Of a stretch of 64,000 nucleotides of DNA, positions 52,382 to 61,523 are shown in pieces. A program made the translations under genes and the position numbers. The notes beneath the pieces are model-generated. The model worked only from the letters and a program-made list of their open reading frames with translations. It was not told where the DNA came from and ran no database searches. Position 1 is the stretch's first letter. Each line of letters opens with the position of its first letter. The stretch is from JBGSKV01 sp041740975. Its GTDB lineage: Bacteria > Bdellovibrionota_B > Oligoflexia > Oligoflexales > JALZUQ01. The stretch covers positions 62,001 to 126,000 of the forward strand of contig JBGSKV010000117.1 of assembly GCA_041740975.1 (NCBI GenBank), in the 5' to 3' direction.

Positions 52382-53480
52382 GCCAAAGCAAGCTGCTGTC
52401 GCCATAGCTCAGAAAGCTGTAGCTGCATTCTTTCGCTTCCTCGTATGCTTTCAGTGCCGCTTTCCGACCAATCAAAGCACTAATCAAAAGAAAAAGTGTC
52501 GAGCCTGGTTGATGAAAGTTAGTCATCAATGCGTCAATGCACCAGGGTTTGTAAATATCGTCGTCTGATTTGGGATATATGAAAAGGCTAGTATCAAACC
52601 ATTGGTTAGTATGACTCTGCAAGTTCGATTTATCCCCACAAATTTTAAAAAAAGACTCCAGAGTGCGCAAAGTTGTGGTGCCAACGGCAACGATGGGTGT
52701 GTGGGAAGCTTTAGCCGCATAAATTTTGGCTAATGTGTCGGTAGGAACCATAAATAATTCGCTATGCATTTTGTGCATGCTGAGATCGTTTGACGATACC
52801 GGCAAAAACGTACCCGCTCCAACATGGAGTGTCACTGAGGCAAACTCAAAATTACTATCTTTTAACCTATTCAAAAGGTCAGCATCAAAATGCAGAGATG
52901 CCGTCGGGGCAGCCACGGACCCCGAGCTGTTTGCGAAAACTGTTTGATACCGTTCTTTGTCGAGGACAAGTAAGTCGTCCAATTCACCATTTTGATTTCT
53001 ACGGATATAGGGTGGAACGGGCATCTGCCCATTTTTCTCGAGCCACTCTTGCATCGAGTCCATTCTACAATCGAACTTTATATAGCAACTTTGCGGTGAT
53101 TGACCCGCTGTCGAAACAATTTTGGCAGTTAAGTTGTCTGGGAACTGAATAATTTGATTATCTCGCAGACGCCTTTTGGGCTTAGCCATTGTTTCCCACA
53201 TGTCATTGATTGAATCGTACTTTAACAAAAGAAACTCTATGTGCGCGCCCGTAGGCGTCGTTCCGAAGATGCGAGCGGGAATCACTTTCGTGTCATTGAC
53301 AATAAAAAGACATGGTCTATCGAAAGCATTGACCAAATCATGAATGGTAGAATGAAAAATTTCACCATTTTTCTTCCGAACTAATAACTTCGCGTCCGTC
53401 CGTCGTTTATGTGGTGTCTGCGCGATCAAGTGTTCGGGCAGTTCAAAATGAAAATTTTCTAAAGTCAGTATTGTGTCCAT
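52374..53480 (-). CDS. queA: S-adenosylmethionine:tRNA ribosyltransferase-isomerase
   Basis: Transfers and isomerises the ribosyl part of SAM onto preQ1 in tRNA, giving epoxyqueuosine. 368 residues, slightly longer than E. coli QueA (356). Typical stretches: FELPEHLIAQTPHKRRTDAKLL, VNDTKVIPARIFG, MPVPPYIRR, GSVAAPTASLHF, LHVGAGTFLPV and TNFHQPGSTLFLLISA. Together with queE at 7.0 kb it shows queuosine synthesis. Confidence 0.97.
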   Translation of the reverse strand: MDTILTLENFHFELPEHLIAQTPHKRRTDAKLLVRKKNGEIFHSTIHDLVNAFDRPCLFIVNDTKVIPARIFGTTPTGAHIEFLLLKYDSINDMWETMAKPKRRLRDNQIIQFPDNLTAKIVSTAGQSPQSCYIKFDCRMDSMQEWLEKNGQMPVPPYIRRNQNGELDDLLVLDKERYQTVFANSSGSVAAPTASLHFDADLLNRLKDSNFEFASVTLHVGAGTFLPVSSNDLSMHKMHSELFMVPTDTLAKIYAAKASHTPIVAVGTTTLRTLESFFKICGDKSNLQSHTNQWFDTSLFIYPKSDDDIYKPWCIDALMTNFHQPGSTLFLLISALIGRKAALKAYEEAKECSYSFLSYGDSSLLWLS

Positions 53481-53550
53481 AGAAGGTCTTTTAATTGTCT
53501 TTTAACGAAAAATAAACAATAATCAGGAACGGAGATCAATCGATAACATT

Positions 53551-54795
53551 ATGAATTTTATGCGAAATATATATTTTTTCTCGGTAGTCGTCGCTTGGCT
53601 CGCTGCTAGCCAGGCAGAAGCAGTTTGCCTCGTGACTTTGCCTGCCTCTCGGTTTCTCCCCGATCTGAATACCGGACGCGATCAAATCCGACTTTTTATG
53701 AAGAAGAATATTAATGGAAAAGCCCCTCAATGGTTCGATGTCCCTTTCCAAATTGATCCGCTTACAGAGAACGAGCGTCTGGTGTTCCCGGCTGACGCGA
53801 AATGGAAAAAAGAACTCTTGGATGACTTTGACCGAATTCGATTTCGCGACCGAGATCTAGGAGACCCGAAAGATAAGACTCCTTTGCCTTGCGGAAAAGT
53901 GGTCTACGAGATCCGCGTTCGGCGAGCCTCCGGTTGGGGTTACGGCTACTTGACCTCATGCGCAGACAGCTTGAGACCCATAGCTTCTCAGGCACCTATC
54001 AAATATAGTCCAGATAAGTTTCAACTCGAAACATCCAGATATCTCTACCAGTATCACACTCTCAACCAAATGCTCTTCAAGTCGGTTTTTTTAGAAGAGG
54101 GAGGCAAATTTGTCCCTTTTCTAAGTGAGTCTCGACTCGACATTTTTGCCGATGTCAAAAATTTCTTTAATTTGCACTTCGACGACTCTGATATTGAATC
54201 AAAGCTTGAAAAAAATGATGTGAGGGAATTAGGAGCTGTAGCAGTTGTATCCTTCTATTTAAAAATTCTATTTTTTAAAATAAAATTAAGCTTAACAACA
54301 GATGTTAATTTTTTTGAAGATGCCGCGAGCATACCAATGTATATTTCACTCCCTATTTCAGGCAAGGAACGACTGAATAAGGGTAGTGGGATTTTGTACA
54401 GTTTCCGGTTAAGTGATGGGGTCGTGGCTTCCGCAGTAGACATGCCTGTACTGCAAGATGGTTATAATCCTAGTTCGAAAAAGTGGTGTGATAAAAATAA
54501 CTGCCGTTTCTCTGTTAGTTTTTTGCGGCGCGGCAAGGCGCTGAGTTTTTACTTTAAGATCCCTGTTGGTTTGGCAAAGGAAGGTTTCTTCCCTCAGTTC
54601 GTGCGAGGTCCAACTGACCTTCGAAAGATTCCAAAAATCTTAAAGCACATGCCAGATGAAAATTTTGTAGGTTTCTTTTTTGCGACCAATGGCCTATCGG
54701 CTGGACAACACCCCTGGGACCTAGGAATTCAGTTTGGTGAGAAGCCCGCAGAATCCATTTCTTGTCGACCAACATTCATTATTCAGAAAATTTAA
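53551..54795 (+). CDS. Exported protein of unknown function
   Basis: 414 residues with a signal peptide (NIYFFSVVVAWLAASQAEA/VCL). The mature protein has a few Cys (CLVTL, PCGKVV, SCADSL, WCDKNNC, SCRPT), enough for disulfides, and is beta-rich with aromatic residues. A short hydrophobic stretch (FYLKILFFKIKLSL) lies near 235. No recognised domain. Monocistronic. Confidence 0.65.
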   Translation: MNFMRNIYFFSVVVAWLAASQAEAVCLVTLPASRFLPDLNTGRDQIRLFMKKNINGKAPQWFDVPFQIDPLTENERLVFPADAKWKKELLDDFDRIRFRDRDLGDPKDKTPLPCGKVVYEIRVRRASGWGYGYLTSCADSLRPIASQAPIKYSPDKFQLETSRYLYQYHTLNQMLFKSVFLEEGGKFVPFLSESRLDIFADVKNFFNLHFDDSDIESKLEKNDVRELGAVAVVSFYLKILFFKIKLSLTTDVNFFEDAASIPMYISLPISGKERLNKGSGILYSFRLSDGVVASAVDMPVLQDGYNPSSKKWCDKNNCRFSVSFLRRGKALSFYFKIPVGLAKEGFFPQFVRGPTDLRKIPKILKHMPDENFVGFFFATNGLSAGQHPWDLGIQFGEKPAESISCRPTFIIQKI

Positions 54796-54797
54796 GC

Positions 54798-55379
54798 TTA
54801 ACGTTTTATAAAGTTAAGAGGCACGTCGCAACTGTCGCAAACGGTATTTTTGCCGAGTTTTTTAGATGTGAACCACTTGTAATTGCAGCTAGGACAGCGG
54901 TACATTAGCCCGCCTTCGGCAATAGCTCTAATATGAATGTGCACTTTGGTGTCGAGAGGCAAGCCAGTTTCGCTAAACTCCGCCATTTTTTTGTAAAAAC
55001 GCTTGGTATGGCCAGGGTCAATATCGCAATCATAAAGCCAAATATGAATAATCTCGTGAAACATGGTGTAAGGCAAAAGATGAGGGGTGTTGGAAAAGTA
55101 GTTTTGGTTGAGTGTAATAATTCGGTCATGGAGATCGGCTGTCCCCAGTTTTCTCTTCAGTCGATGAGAAAATTCGATATTTACACTTCCCTTAAGGTCA
55201 CCTTCGGCCTGGTTTTGAAAATAAGGTAGGAACTTTAAATAGTATGCATAAGCAAATGACTGCAAATGCTCTAAACTTAACTCTTGATTGACAGAAAAAT
55301 TTCGCAGCAAAAAAGGATGCGACCATTGAGGCCGTAGGTTTTCAGCATTCCATGTGGTTTCGACCATAAAGTCGATCAT
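54798..55379 (-). CDS. SprT-like zinc metalloprotease
   Basis: 193 residues. HEIIHIWLYDCDIDPGHTKRFYKKM contains the HExxH zinc site with the third His in GHTKRF, as in the SprT/Spartan family. At the C-terminus a zinc ribbon (CPSCNYKWFTSKKLGKNTVCDSC, two CxxC) is present. Eukaryotic Spartan degrades DNA-protein crosslinks; bacterial SprT members are less known. Starts 1 nt after the stop of the LuxE-LuxC fusion, so probably co-transcribed. Confidence 0.88.
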   Translation of the reverse strand: MIDFMVETTWNAENLRPQWSHPFLLRNFSVNQELSLEHLQSFAYAYYLKFLPYFQNQAEGDLKGSVNIEFSHRLKRKLGTADLHDRIITLNQNYFSNTPHLLPYTMFHEIIHIWLYDCDIDPGHTKRFYKKMAEFSETGLPLDTKVHIHIRAIAEGGLMYRCPSCNYKWFTSKKLGKNTVCDSCDVPLNFIKR

Positions 55380-55380
55380 A

Positions 55381-57381
55381 TCATAGAGCAGATCCTACAA
55401 AAAGTGGTTGTCCATTCAATAACCCGTCCCAGCGCGGGCGCGAAGGCTTTTGATCGATTGTATAGAGATGAATTCCTCGATCGAGAAGTACCGAGTGTGC
55501 TTTTTTTAAGACATTCTCGGGTATGCCGTAGATGATGGGCAGTTGAAAAGGATGTCGACCTACTAAAGAATCGAAATCCAAATTAGCAAGTTCCCTATCG
55601 ACGGCATTAAACTTGGGGAAAAGTGCAGTTTGTTCTTCCCATTCAATGCCTTTGCCAAATATCCTGGCAAGACTTACGAATTGATGCTGCAGTGCAGTCT
55701 GAGTCTCGACATCGAAATTTGCCAGCCAATATTTGTGAAACTCCGTTTGAAGAATATCAATCTGAAAGTCATCCACAGGATGTTCACAGAAAAGTAATCG
55801 AGCCGACAAACAGCCGCGTTGACCTAGCGAGAACGCTTCTTCAATAATATTCTTTGCAACTTCCGAAGTCATCTGACTCGTAAAGAGCGCAACGATATGA
55901 TTGCCAAAGCCAACAGTCGGGATTTGGCTAAGTTCTTTAATTTTTTCTACAGTTTCATTGGTGCCAAAGCAAAGAATGCTCCCAATGCCAGGCGAAAGAT
56001 CTTCTGTTCCGATCTGGATTTGCGTGGGGCATGTTTCCATTCGAGCTTGAGGAAGGGCCAATAATCCGCGAAAAAATCGTACTATAAGTGAATGTTCCTC
56101 AGAAAAACTAATGGGCAGTCTGACATGGACTTTCAAACCTGCCACATAAGCAACGGCCAAAGGATAGATCCCAACTAAAGTGTGATTGTTGGGAAGTATA
56201 AAAAGCCATTCATCAGCAATGAGTTGACTCTGGCTTGCTGTTTCCAATATTTCTGACCACTTGCATTTCTTTATCTCAGTACTTAGGTCATGAAGCGTTC
56301 TTTGGGCGGCATGATCGGACCCAATTTCTTTACTCAAACTTTGAATGGCTTCAGAACTATTAAAGAAAAAATCTGCGAAATTTTCAAATTCTTTGGCTCG
56401 AAGGTAGGCACTTTCGTCGAACTCGATGCTGAGGGTAAAAGCTTGGCCAATTGATCGTTTTTGCGGACAGATCGGGCCGACCTCGCCGGCAAGTATCGAG
56501 CATCCCTTCAATGGTGCGCTTTTCAGTCGATTTATAAAACGAATCCCTTCACTTGAAATCTCAACCATGTCCTGCGTTCGGATAGGGTAGGGGCAGTCAA
56601 TACGTTTGGGGTCCCATATAGTGAGGCAACCCCTTCCTTGCAGGTGGAAAGTATTATCCGGCTTTTGCACAAAACATTCAACGTCGCTAGTAAAATTCCA
56701 AAATCCGTTTCCACGCCCATAAGCTTGGCATGCTAGTTCGCACATGCCATACTCACTCCAAATATTTTCATCATTCAAATCGAAGAATTTTTGAAGACTC
56801 AGATAAAATTCTTTCTTCTCGACTCCAATGTTTTTGCTGCCGCCTGTTTCAAATATAATGCTGTTAGGATGAAGCGAGTAAGATTCTTCAGTTTTCATAA
56901 TATTAACTAGATGCGTTACTGTTCCGAAAATCCAGACCGGTTTATCATGAGGTACATTTTCTAAAGTTTGAACATAAGTTACGTCGAACTCCCCCGCGAA
57001 CCAGTCCAACATTAGGGAAAGACTACTAGCAGGCCAGACCGATGGGGGCGGAATCAAACTGAATCCGGGGGCGCGAATTTTTTCAGGAAACACAATTTTA
57101 AGAGTTTGCCGGAACTGTTCGACCGCGCGCCGTCGGTACAATTCGAGCCCCTCCTTAGAAAATCCAACTTTCGAGTGGTTTCCCCCCGTTCCAGAGGATA
57201 GAAAAGATCGAAAGCTTGGTATCGGCAAACCAAGAGCTGCTGAGTCTTTGAACCATTCAATGGGAACATATGCCCTCAGATCAGAACCTTCAAAGTGGCC
57301 TAATGGCAGGCCCGTAACATGATCTAATATATTGTTTTTATTGATATTTGTTTCGATTAGAAATTGCCCTTGGTAATCCAT
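55381..57381 (-). CDS. LuxE-LuxC fusion: acyl-protein synthetase and acyl reductase
   Basis: 666 residues. The first ~300 residues match LuxE (acyl-protein synthetase): SSGTGGNHSKVGFS (62-75), FETGGSKN and EYGMCELACQ, the adenylation-type motifs. From about 380 the sequence matches LuxC (acyl-CoA/acyl-ACP reductase, aldehyde-dehydrogenase fold): FILPNNHTLVGIYPLA, GFGNHIVA and the catalytic Cys524 in GQRGCLSARLLFCE. Fused in one chain the two would activate a fatty acid and reduce it to aldehyde. luxA, luxB and luxD are absent here. Start ATG at 57381. Confidence 0.85.
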   Translation of the reverse strand: MDYQGQFLIETNINKNNILDHVTGLPLGHFEGSDLRAYVPIEWFKDSAALGLPIPSFRSFLSSGTGGNHSKVGFSKEGLELYRRRAVEQFRQTLKIVFPEKIRAPGFSLIPPPSVWPASSLSLMLDWFAGEFDVTYVQTLENVPHDKPVWIFGTVTHLVNIMKTEESYSLHPNSIIFETGGSKNIGVEKKEFYLSLQKFFDLNDENIWSEYGMCELACQAYGRGNGFWNFTSDVECFVQKPDNTFHLQGRGCLTIWDPKRIDCPYPIRTQDMVEISSEGIRFINRLKSAPLKGCSILAGEVGPICPQKRSIGQAFTLSIEFDESAYLRAKEFENFADFFFNSSEAIQSLSKEIGSDHAAQRTLHDLSTEIKKCKWSEILETASQSQLIADEWLFILPNNHTLVGIYPLAVAYVAGLKVHVRLPISFSEEHSLIVRFFRGLLALPQARMETCPTQIQIGTEDLSPGIGSILCFGTNETVEKIKELSQIPTVGFGNHIVALFTSQMTSEVAKNIIEEAFSLGQRGCLSARLLFCEHPVDDFQIDILQTEFHKYWLANFDVETQTALQHQFVSLARIFGKGIEWEEQTALFPKFNAVDRELANLDFDSLVGRHPFQLPIIYGIPENVLKKAHSVLLDRGIHLYTIDQKPSRPRWDGLLNGQPLFVGSAL

Positions 57382-57512
57382 TGCCAGTCTATGATATTTA
57401 TAAGCTGCACGCGTCTCTAATCTAAATAGCTGATAAAAAGCCGGTTTTCGGTTTTCCTTACTCTTTATACTTTGTAGTATGAGAGTGCTAATTAAAAGAG
57501 CAATGTGGATAT

Positions 57513-58346
57513 ATGGCAGCTAAATACTTTTTGCAATTAGAGCAATTCGAAGGACCACTCGATCTTCTTCTGCATCTTATAAAAGTGAATGAAATTGATG
57601 TCTTTGACATTGATATTTATTTACTCACCTCTCAGTACCTAGCTTATCTTCGGCTGATTAAGTTCGACGATTTGGGTGATGCCGGCGAGTTTCTCGAAAT
57701 GGCTGCGCACCTCATCGAAATCAAATCAAAAATGCTCCTTCCTCACGACAAAGTAGAGGAAGAACTAGACGAAGACGATCCGCGTATTCCATTGCAACAG
57801 CGATTGCAGGAATACGAACTTTTCAAATCAGCAGGGCAGTATTTGGCCGCGAGACCTCAGTTGGGCGTGCATGTTTACGGTAACAAAGAAGCCGTGCGGC
57901 TTGAGCCAATGTTTAATCATATTGAATCGCCGCTAACTGGCGAGCCCGCGACTTTGGTTATTTTGTACGAGCAAATGCTTAGAAATATGACCCTGCGTCG
58001 GAAGCCTGCAAAAGTGACCTTGAAATCGCACCACGTAACGATTGAACAGGTTTTGGATCAGCTTGAAAAGAAGCTCGAAGACTTACATTTTATGAGTTTG
58101 CAAAGCATGTTTCCTAAGTTCCGCTCGCGGTATGAACTGGTCGTAAATATTATGGCAACTCTCGAAATGGCAAAGACTGGTAGGCTCAAAATATATCAAC
58201 GAGAACTCCTAGGCCCCGTATGGATGTATCGTCAAAGCAGTAAAGTGAAGCTTGTCTCACTTGAACCTGAACTCGACGATGCCTTACCGGAAGATATGGT
58301 ACCGATGCTTGATATTCAGAAGCGAACAGAAGAAACGCCGTCATAG
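57513..58346 (+). CDS. scpA: Segregation and condensation protein A
   Basis: Kleisin subunit of the SMC-ScpAB condensin; bridges SMC heads. 277 residues. FEGPLDLLLHLIKVNEIDVFDIDI is the family N-terminus; the acidic linker and the C-terminal winged-helix region follow. Next gene scpB starts 10 bp later, giving the usual pair. Confidence 0.97.
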   Translation: MAAKYFLQLEQFEGPLDLLLHLIKVNEIDVFDIDIYLLTSQYLAYLRLIKFDDLGDAGEFLEMAAHLIEIKSKMLLPHDKVEEELDEDDPRIPLQQRLQEYELFKSAGQYLAARPQLGVHVYGNKEAVRLEPMFNHIESPLTGEPATLVILYEQMLRNMTLRRKPAKVTLKSHHVTIEQVLDQLEKKLEDLHFMSLQSMFPKFRSRYELVVNIMATLEMAKTGRLKIYQRELLGPVWMYRQSSKVKLVSLEPELDDALPEDMVPMLDIQKRTEETPS

Positions 58347-58355
58347 GATTTTGTT

Positions 58356-59285
58356 ATGCAAGAAGAAGAAAATCTATTTGAGGAAGTCGACGAATCGCTG
58401 GAAGGACTTGCGTCCGAAATAGATGGCGATCCCGAGGATATTCTCGAAGAAGAGGTGCAAGCTGTATGCGAAATGGATTTGCCTGCGCAAGTGGAGGCAA
58501 TTATTTTCGCAAGCGATCGTCCGCTGAAGGTCGCTGATATCCAAGAGATCCTTATAGACGAAGTTCCCGAAGACGAGATCGCCGAAATTTTGGCTAATCT
58601 CGTCGAAGAATACGCCAATCGTGAAGGTGGATTTAGACTATACAGTTTGAAGGGCTTGGGCTTTCAGTTTCAAACGGATCCAAAAGCGGGCCCACTTATG
58701 GAGCGTCAGTTTTCACGGCGCCCACGCCCATTGTCGCGGGCCGCGCAAGAAACTTTGGCGATCATTGCTTATCGTCAGCCGGTCACTCGCGCCGAAATTG
58801 AATTTATTCGCGGTGTTGACGCGGGAAGTATTATGAAAGGTCTTTTGGACCGCAAACTTATCAAATGTGTCGGACGCAAAGATATCGCTGGTCGCCCCAT
58901 GCTGTTCGGAACCACAAATGAATTCCTCCAAATATTTGGAATTGGGTCCGTTAAAGAGCTTCCACCATTGGAAGCGTTCCAACCCGAGCAAGAAATGGTC
59001 AATAAGGCCATGGCTGTGATAGAGAAGGGTGACGAAGGTCCGATTGATCCAGATTCATTTATGGATGAGGGCCAAGAATCGGCCGAGACTTTGGATGTGG
59101 ACGGAATCGAAGAGCCGGCCGTGCTTTCAGACGAAGTCGAACACCTGAAACAATCCATCGCCACCGCAGAAGAAAATATCGAAGATGTTCTCGGTGAAGG
59201 GGCCATATCTGGCGCCACAGCGGTTAGTCACAGCGAAGATGACGACGACATTTCTCATGATGATATTGAAACCGAAGAAGAGTAG
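58356..59285 (+). CDS. scpB: Segregation and condensation protein B
   Basis: 309 residues, longer than B. subtilis ScpB (197) through an acidic N-terminal extension (1-45) and an acidic C-terminal tail (225-309). The two winged-helix domains lie at about 45-220: VEAIIFASDRPLKVADIQE, RAAQETLAIIAYRQPVTRAEIEFIRGVD, and DRKLIKCVGRKDIAGRPMLFGTT. Dimer that regulates the ScpA-SMC complex. Followed after 3 bp by the pseudouridine synthase gene, the common scpA-scpB-rluB order. Confidence 0.97.
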   Translation: MQEEENLFEEVDESLEGLASEIDGDPEDILEEEVQAVCEMDLPAQVEAIIFASDRPLKVADIQEILIDEVPEDEIAEILANLVEEYANREGGFRLYSLKGLGFQFQTDPKAGPLMERQFSRRPRPLSRAAQETLAIIAYRQPVTRAEIEFIRGVDAGSIMKGLLDRKLIKCVGRKDIAGRPMLFGTTNEFLQIFGIGSVKELPPLEAFQPEQEMVNKAMAVIEKGDEGPIDPDSFMDEGQESAETLDVDGIEEPAVLSDEVEHLKQSIATAEENIEDVLGEGAISGATAVSHSEDDDDISHDDIETEEE

Positions 59286-59288
59286 TTT

Positions 59289-60056
59289 ATGCAGCAACAA
59301 TTTCACGAACCAATGCGCCTCCAGAAGTGGATTGGACAAATGGGCTTAGCCTCTAGAAGGCAAGCAGAGCAGTGGATACGAGAAGGTCGACTGAGCGTAG
59401 ATGGCAAAGTTGTGTCCGAACTCGGGACCAAACTTGTCCCGCAAAACCACTCCGTAGAACTCGATGGCAGGCCCATCGGCCGCGAAACTCCTCCGAAAGT
59501 TTATTGGTTGTTTAACAAGCCAGATCGTTGCATCACGAGTCGCAAAGATGACTTAGGACGAGCAACTATTTTCGATACGCCGCGCCTCCAAAAATTAACT
59601 TTTCCTGTTTCACCTGTTGGTCGCCTTGATTACCGTACGGAAGGTCTCCTTATCCTTTCCAATGATGGTGATCTTGTGCATAGGCTTATGCATCCCTCTT
59701 ATAAAGTTCCTAGAAAATATTATGCGCTGGTGACTCAAAGATTGAGTGACCTGCAGTTGGAAACAATTGCTACTGGAATGACGCTACCTGATGGGCCAGT
59801 CGGTGGTTGCGAAATCCGATATCTTCACAAACGCAAAGTCAATGACCGCGTTGATTTTTGGTACGAATTGACTGTATCCGAAGGTCGGAATCGCCTTGTC
59901 CGCCGAATTTTTGAAGCTATGGACTGCGAAGTGAAGCGGTTGATACGATTTGGTTTTGGCGATTTGCTTATGCCTGAAACTTTGGAGCCAGGCGAATACC
60001 TTCAGCTGAATGCAAGTCAGATTCGCTCTTTAAAAGAAATGACTCAACTCGTCTAA
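59289..60056 (+). CDS. rluB: Ribosomal pseudouridine synthase, RsuA/RluB family
   Basis: 255 residues. N-terminal S4 RNA-binding domain (MRLQKWIGQMGLASRRQAEQWIREGRLSV), then the catalytic domain with Asp in PVGRLDYRTEGLLILSNDG and the final GRNRLVRRIFEAMDCEVKRLIR. Places a pseudouridine in large-subunit rRNA, RluB-type by position and context; RluE/RsuA cannot be excluded. Part of the scpA-scpB operon. Confidence 0.92.
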   Translation: MQQQFHEPMRLQKWIGQMGLASRRQAEQWIREGRLSVDGKVVSELGTKLVPQNHSVELDGRPIGRETPPKVYWLFNKPDRCITSRKDDLGRATIFDTPRLQKLTFPVSPVGRLDYRTEGLLILSNDGDLVHRLMHPSYKVPRKYYALVTQRLSDLQLETIATGMTLPDGPVGGCEIRYLHKRKVNDRVDFWYELTVSEGRNRLVRRIFEAMDCEVKRLIRFGFGDLLMPETLEPGEYLQLNASQIRSLKEMTQLV

Positions 60057-60082
60057 TTTTACCATTCCTCCGAGGTCAGTTT

Positions 60083-61057
60083 ATGAAACTCGCAACTTTG
60101 AAAAATTCTAGTCGCGACGGACAGCTTGTTGTTGTTAGTCGGGATAATTTAACCTACGTCGATTCACCTTGTGAAACATTGCAGCTTGCTTTGGATAGCT
60201 GGGACGATGAGTTTCCAAAGCTAAATGCCATTTATAAAAAACTCAATGAAGGTGCGGTTGATTCAGAAAAGGTAGACCAAGCTAAATTGATGTCACCCCT
60301 ACCGCGAGCTTACGAATGGATTGATGGATCAGCCTATATAAACCACGTGGTTTTAGTTCGTAAGGCCCGGGGAGCAGAGCCGCCAGAGACGCTTCGCACC
60401 GATCCATTGATTTATCAGGGAGGATCTGGGGTATTGCTTTCGCCTCGTCAAGATATAGAGATTGCCGATACGAGTTGGGGTTTGGATTTTGAATCCGAAG
60501 TGGCCGTTGTATTAGGTGACACACCTCAAGGAACAAAAGCGAAAGACGCATATAAATTTATTCGATTAATTATGCTTGTAAACGATGTCAGTTTACGAAA
60601 TTTGATTCCGGCGGAGTTAGCCAAGAATTTTGGTTTTTTTAATTCAAAGCCGGCATCGGCCTTTTCTCCCTTCGCTGTTACTCCAGATGAGCTTGGAGAA
60701 GCGTGGCAAGGCGGTCGCGTCCATCTTCCGCTTAAATCTATCTATAATGGCAAGTTGTTTGGGGATCCCGATGCCGGCCCGGAAATGCATTTTTCTTTCT
60801 TTGATCTCATTGAACATATTTGCAAAACGCGATCTTTTACGGCGGGAACAATTTTGGGAAGCGGAACCGTTTCGAACGAAGATCGGGCCCGTGGTTCATC
60901 ATGTTTGGCCGAGAAAAGAATGATTGAACAAATAGATGAAGGCAAAGTAAAGACGCCTTTTATGCAGATTGGTGATACAATAGAGATAGAAATGTTTGAA
61001 AAATCTGGTCAAAGTATATTTGGAAAAATACTGCAAAAAGTTGTTGCTAAGATATAG
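60083..61057 (+). CDS. Fumarylacetoacetate hydrolase-family protein
   Basis: 324 residues, GAGG 7 nt before the ATG. FAH-type fold: LDFESEVAVVLG (metal-binding Glu), NDVSLRNLIPAEL, and GSGTVSNED (EGDEVE-type late loop IGDTIEIEMF). Members hydrolyse C-C bonds of acylpyruvates or oxaloacetate; the substrate is unknown. N-terminal 80 residues are family-typical but variable. Not linked to tyrosine catabolism genes in the window. Confidence 0.85.
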   Translation: MKLATLKNSSRDGQLVVVSRDNLTYVDSPCETLQLALDSWDDEFPKLNAIYKKLNEGAVDSEKVDQAKLMSPLPRAYEWIDGSAYINHVVLVRKARGAEPPETLRTDPLIYQGGSGVLLSPRQDIEIADTSWGLDFESEVAVVLGDTPQGTKAKDAYKFIRLIMLVNDVSLRNLIPAELAKNFGFFNSKPASAFSPFAVTPDELGEAWQGGRVHLPLKSIYNGKLFGDPDAGPEMHFSFFDLIEHICKTRSFTAGTILGSGTVSNEDRARGSSCLAEKRMIEQIDEGKVKTPFMQIGDTIEIEMFEKSGQSIFGKILQKVVAKI

Positions 61058-61487
61058 GCTGATCGCCTTATTCTGCTTATTTTTGTTTGCTTCATCCGCA
61101 TTCGCCGTCGAGCCTTTGGGCGATTTTCCGGGGATCGCCCTTCACATTACCGGCAAGGATTACCTGCAAATGGAATTGCTGTACGGCACATTGCAGTGCC
61201 ATGCTATGCGCTGCATGACCGTTGGCGGAGCTGTGGGATTCCTACCGTTCGCGCACGATTGGAGTGTGAGCGCAAACCTCAACACTCAAGTGTTGCTGAT
61301 GATCCAGCTGTTTTGGTCTCCGGGCATACTTTTAGATCACGATGATTTTGAACTCAATGGAGTGCAGAATTGGTTGGGTGTCGGAGTAGGTTCCGTGGTG
61401 GCATTGGCCCGAACAAAATATGATTTTGCATCGCGCCGCTCCCAATGGGAGTTTGGTGTTGGCGTCCGCTATTTCTTCGTAAATTAA
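61041..61487 (+). CDS. Small outer-membrane-like exported protein
   Basis: 148 residues if translation starts at the TTG at 61041; an earlier TTG at 60996 would overlap the previous gene by 62 bp. A signal peptide (LIALFCLFLFASSAFA) leads to a small beta-rich protein (GVGVGSVVALARTKYDFASRRSQWEFGVGVRYFFVN) that ends on aromatic-rich beta strands, as in small outer-membrane barrels. The start is uncertain and no clear ribosome binding site is visible. Function unknown. Confidence 0.55.
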   Translation: MLLRYRLIALFCLFLFASSAFAVEPLGDFPGIALHITGKDYLQMELLYGTLQCHAMRCMTVGGAVGFLPFAHDWSVSANLNTQVLLMIQLFWSPGILLDHDDFELNGVQNWLGVGVGSVVALARTKYDFASRRSQWEFGVGVRYFFVN

Positions 61488-61523
61488 TTTGCCGCCAGTT
61501 TCTTAGCAAGTTATGGTGAGCAA

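Noticed and set aside
55381..57381. Complete bioluminescence operon
   Set aside because: Only LuxE and LuxC functions are seen; no luciferase alpha/beta or LuxD was found in the flanking 10 kb.
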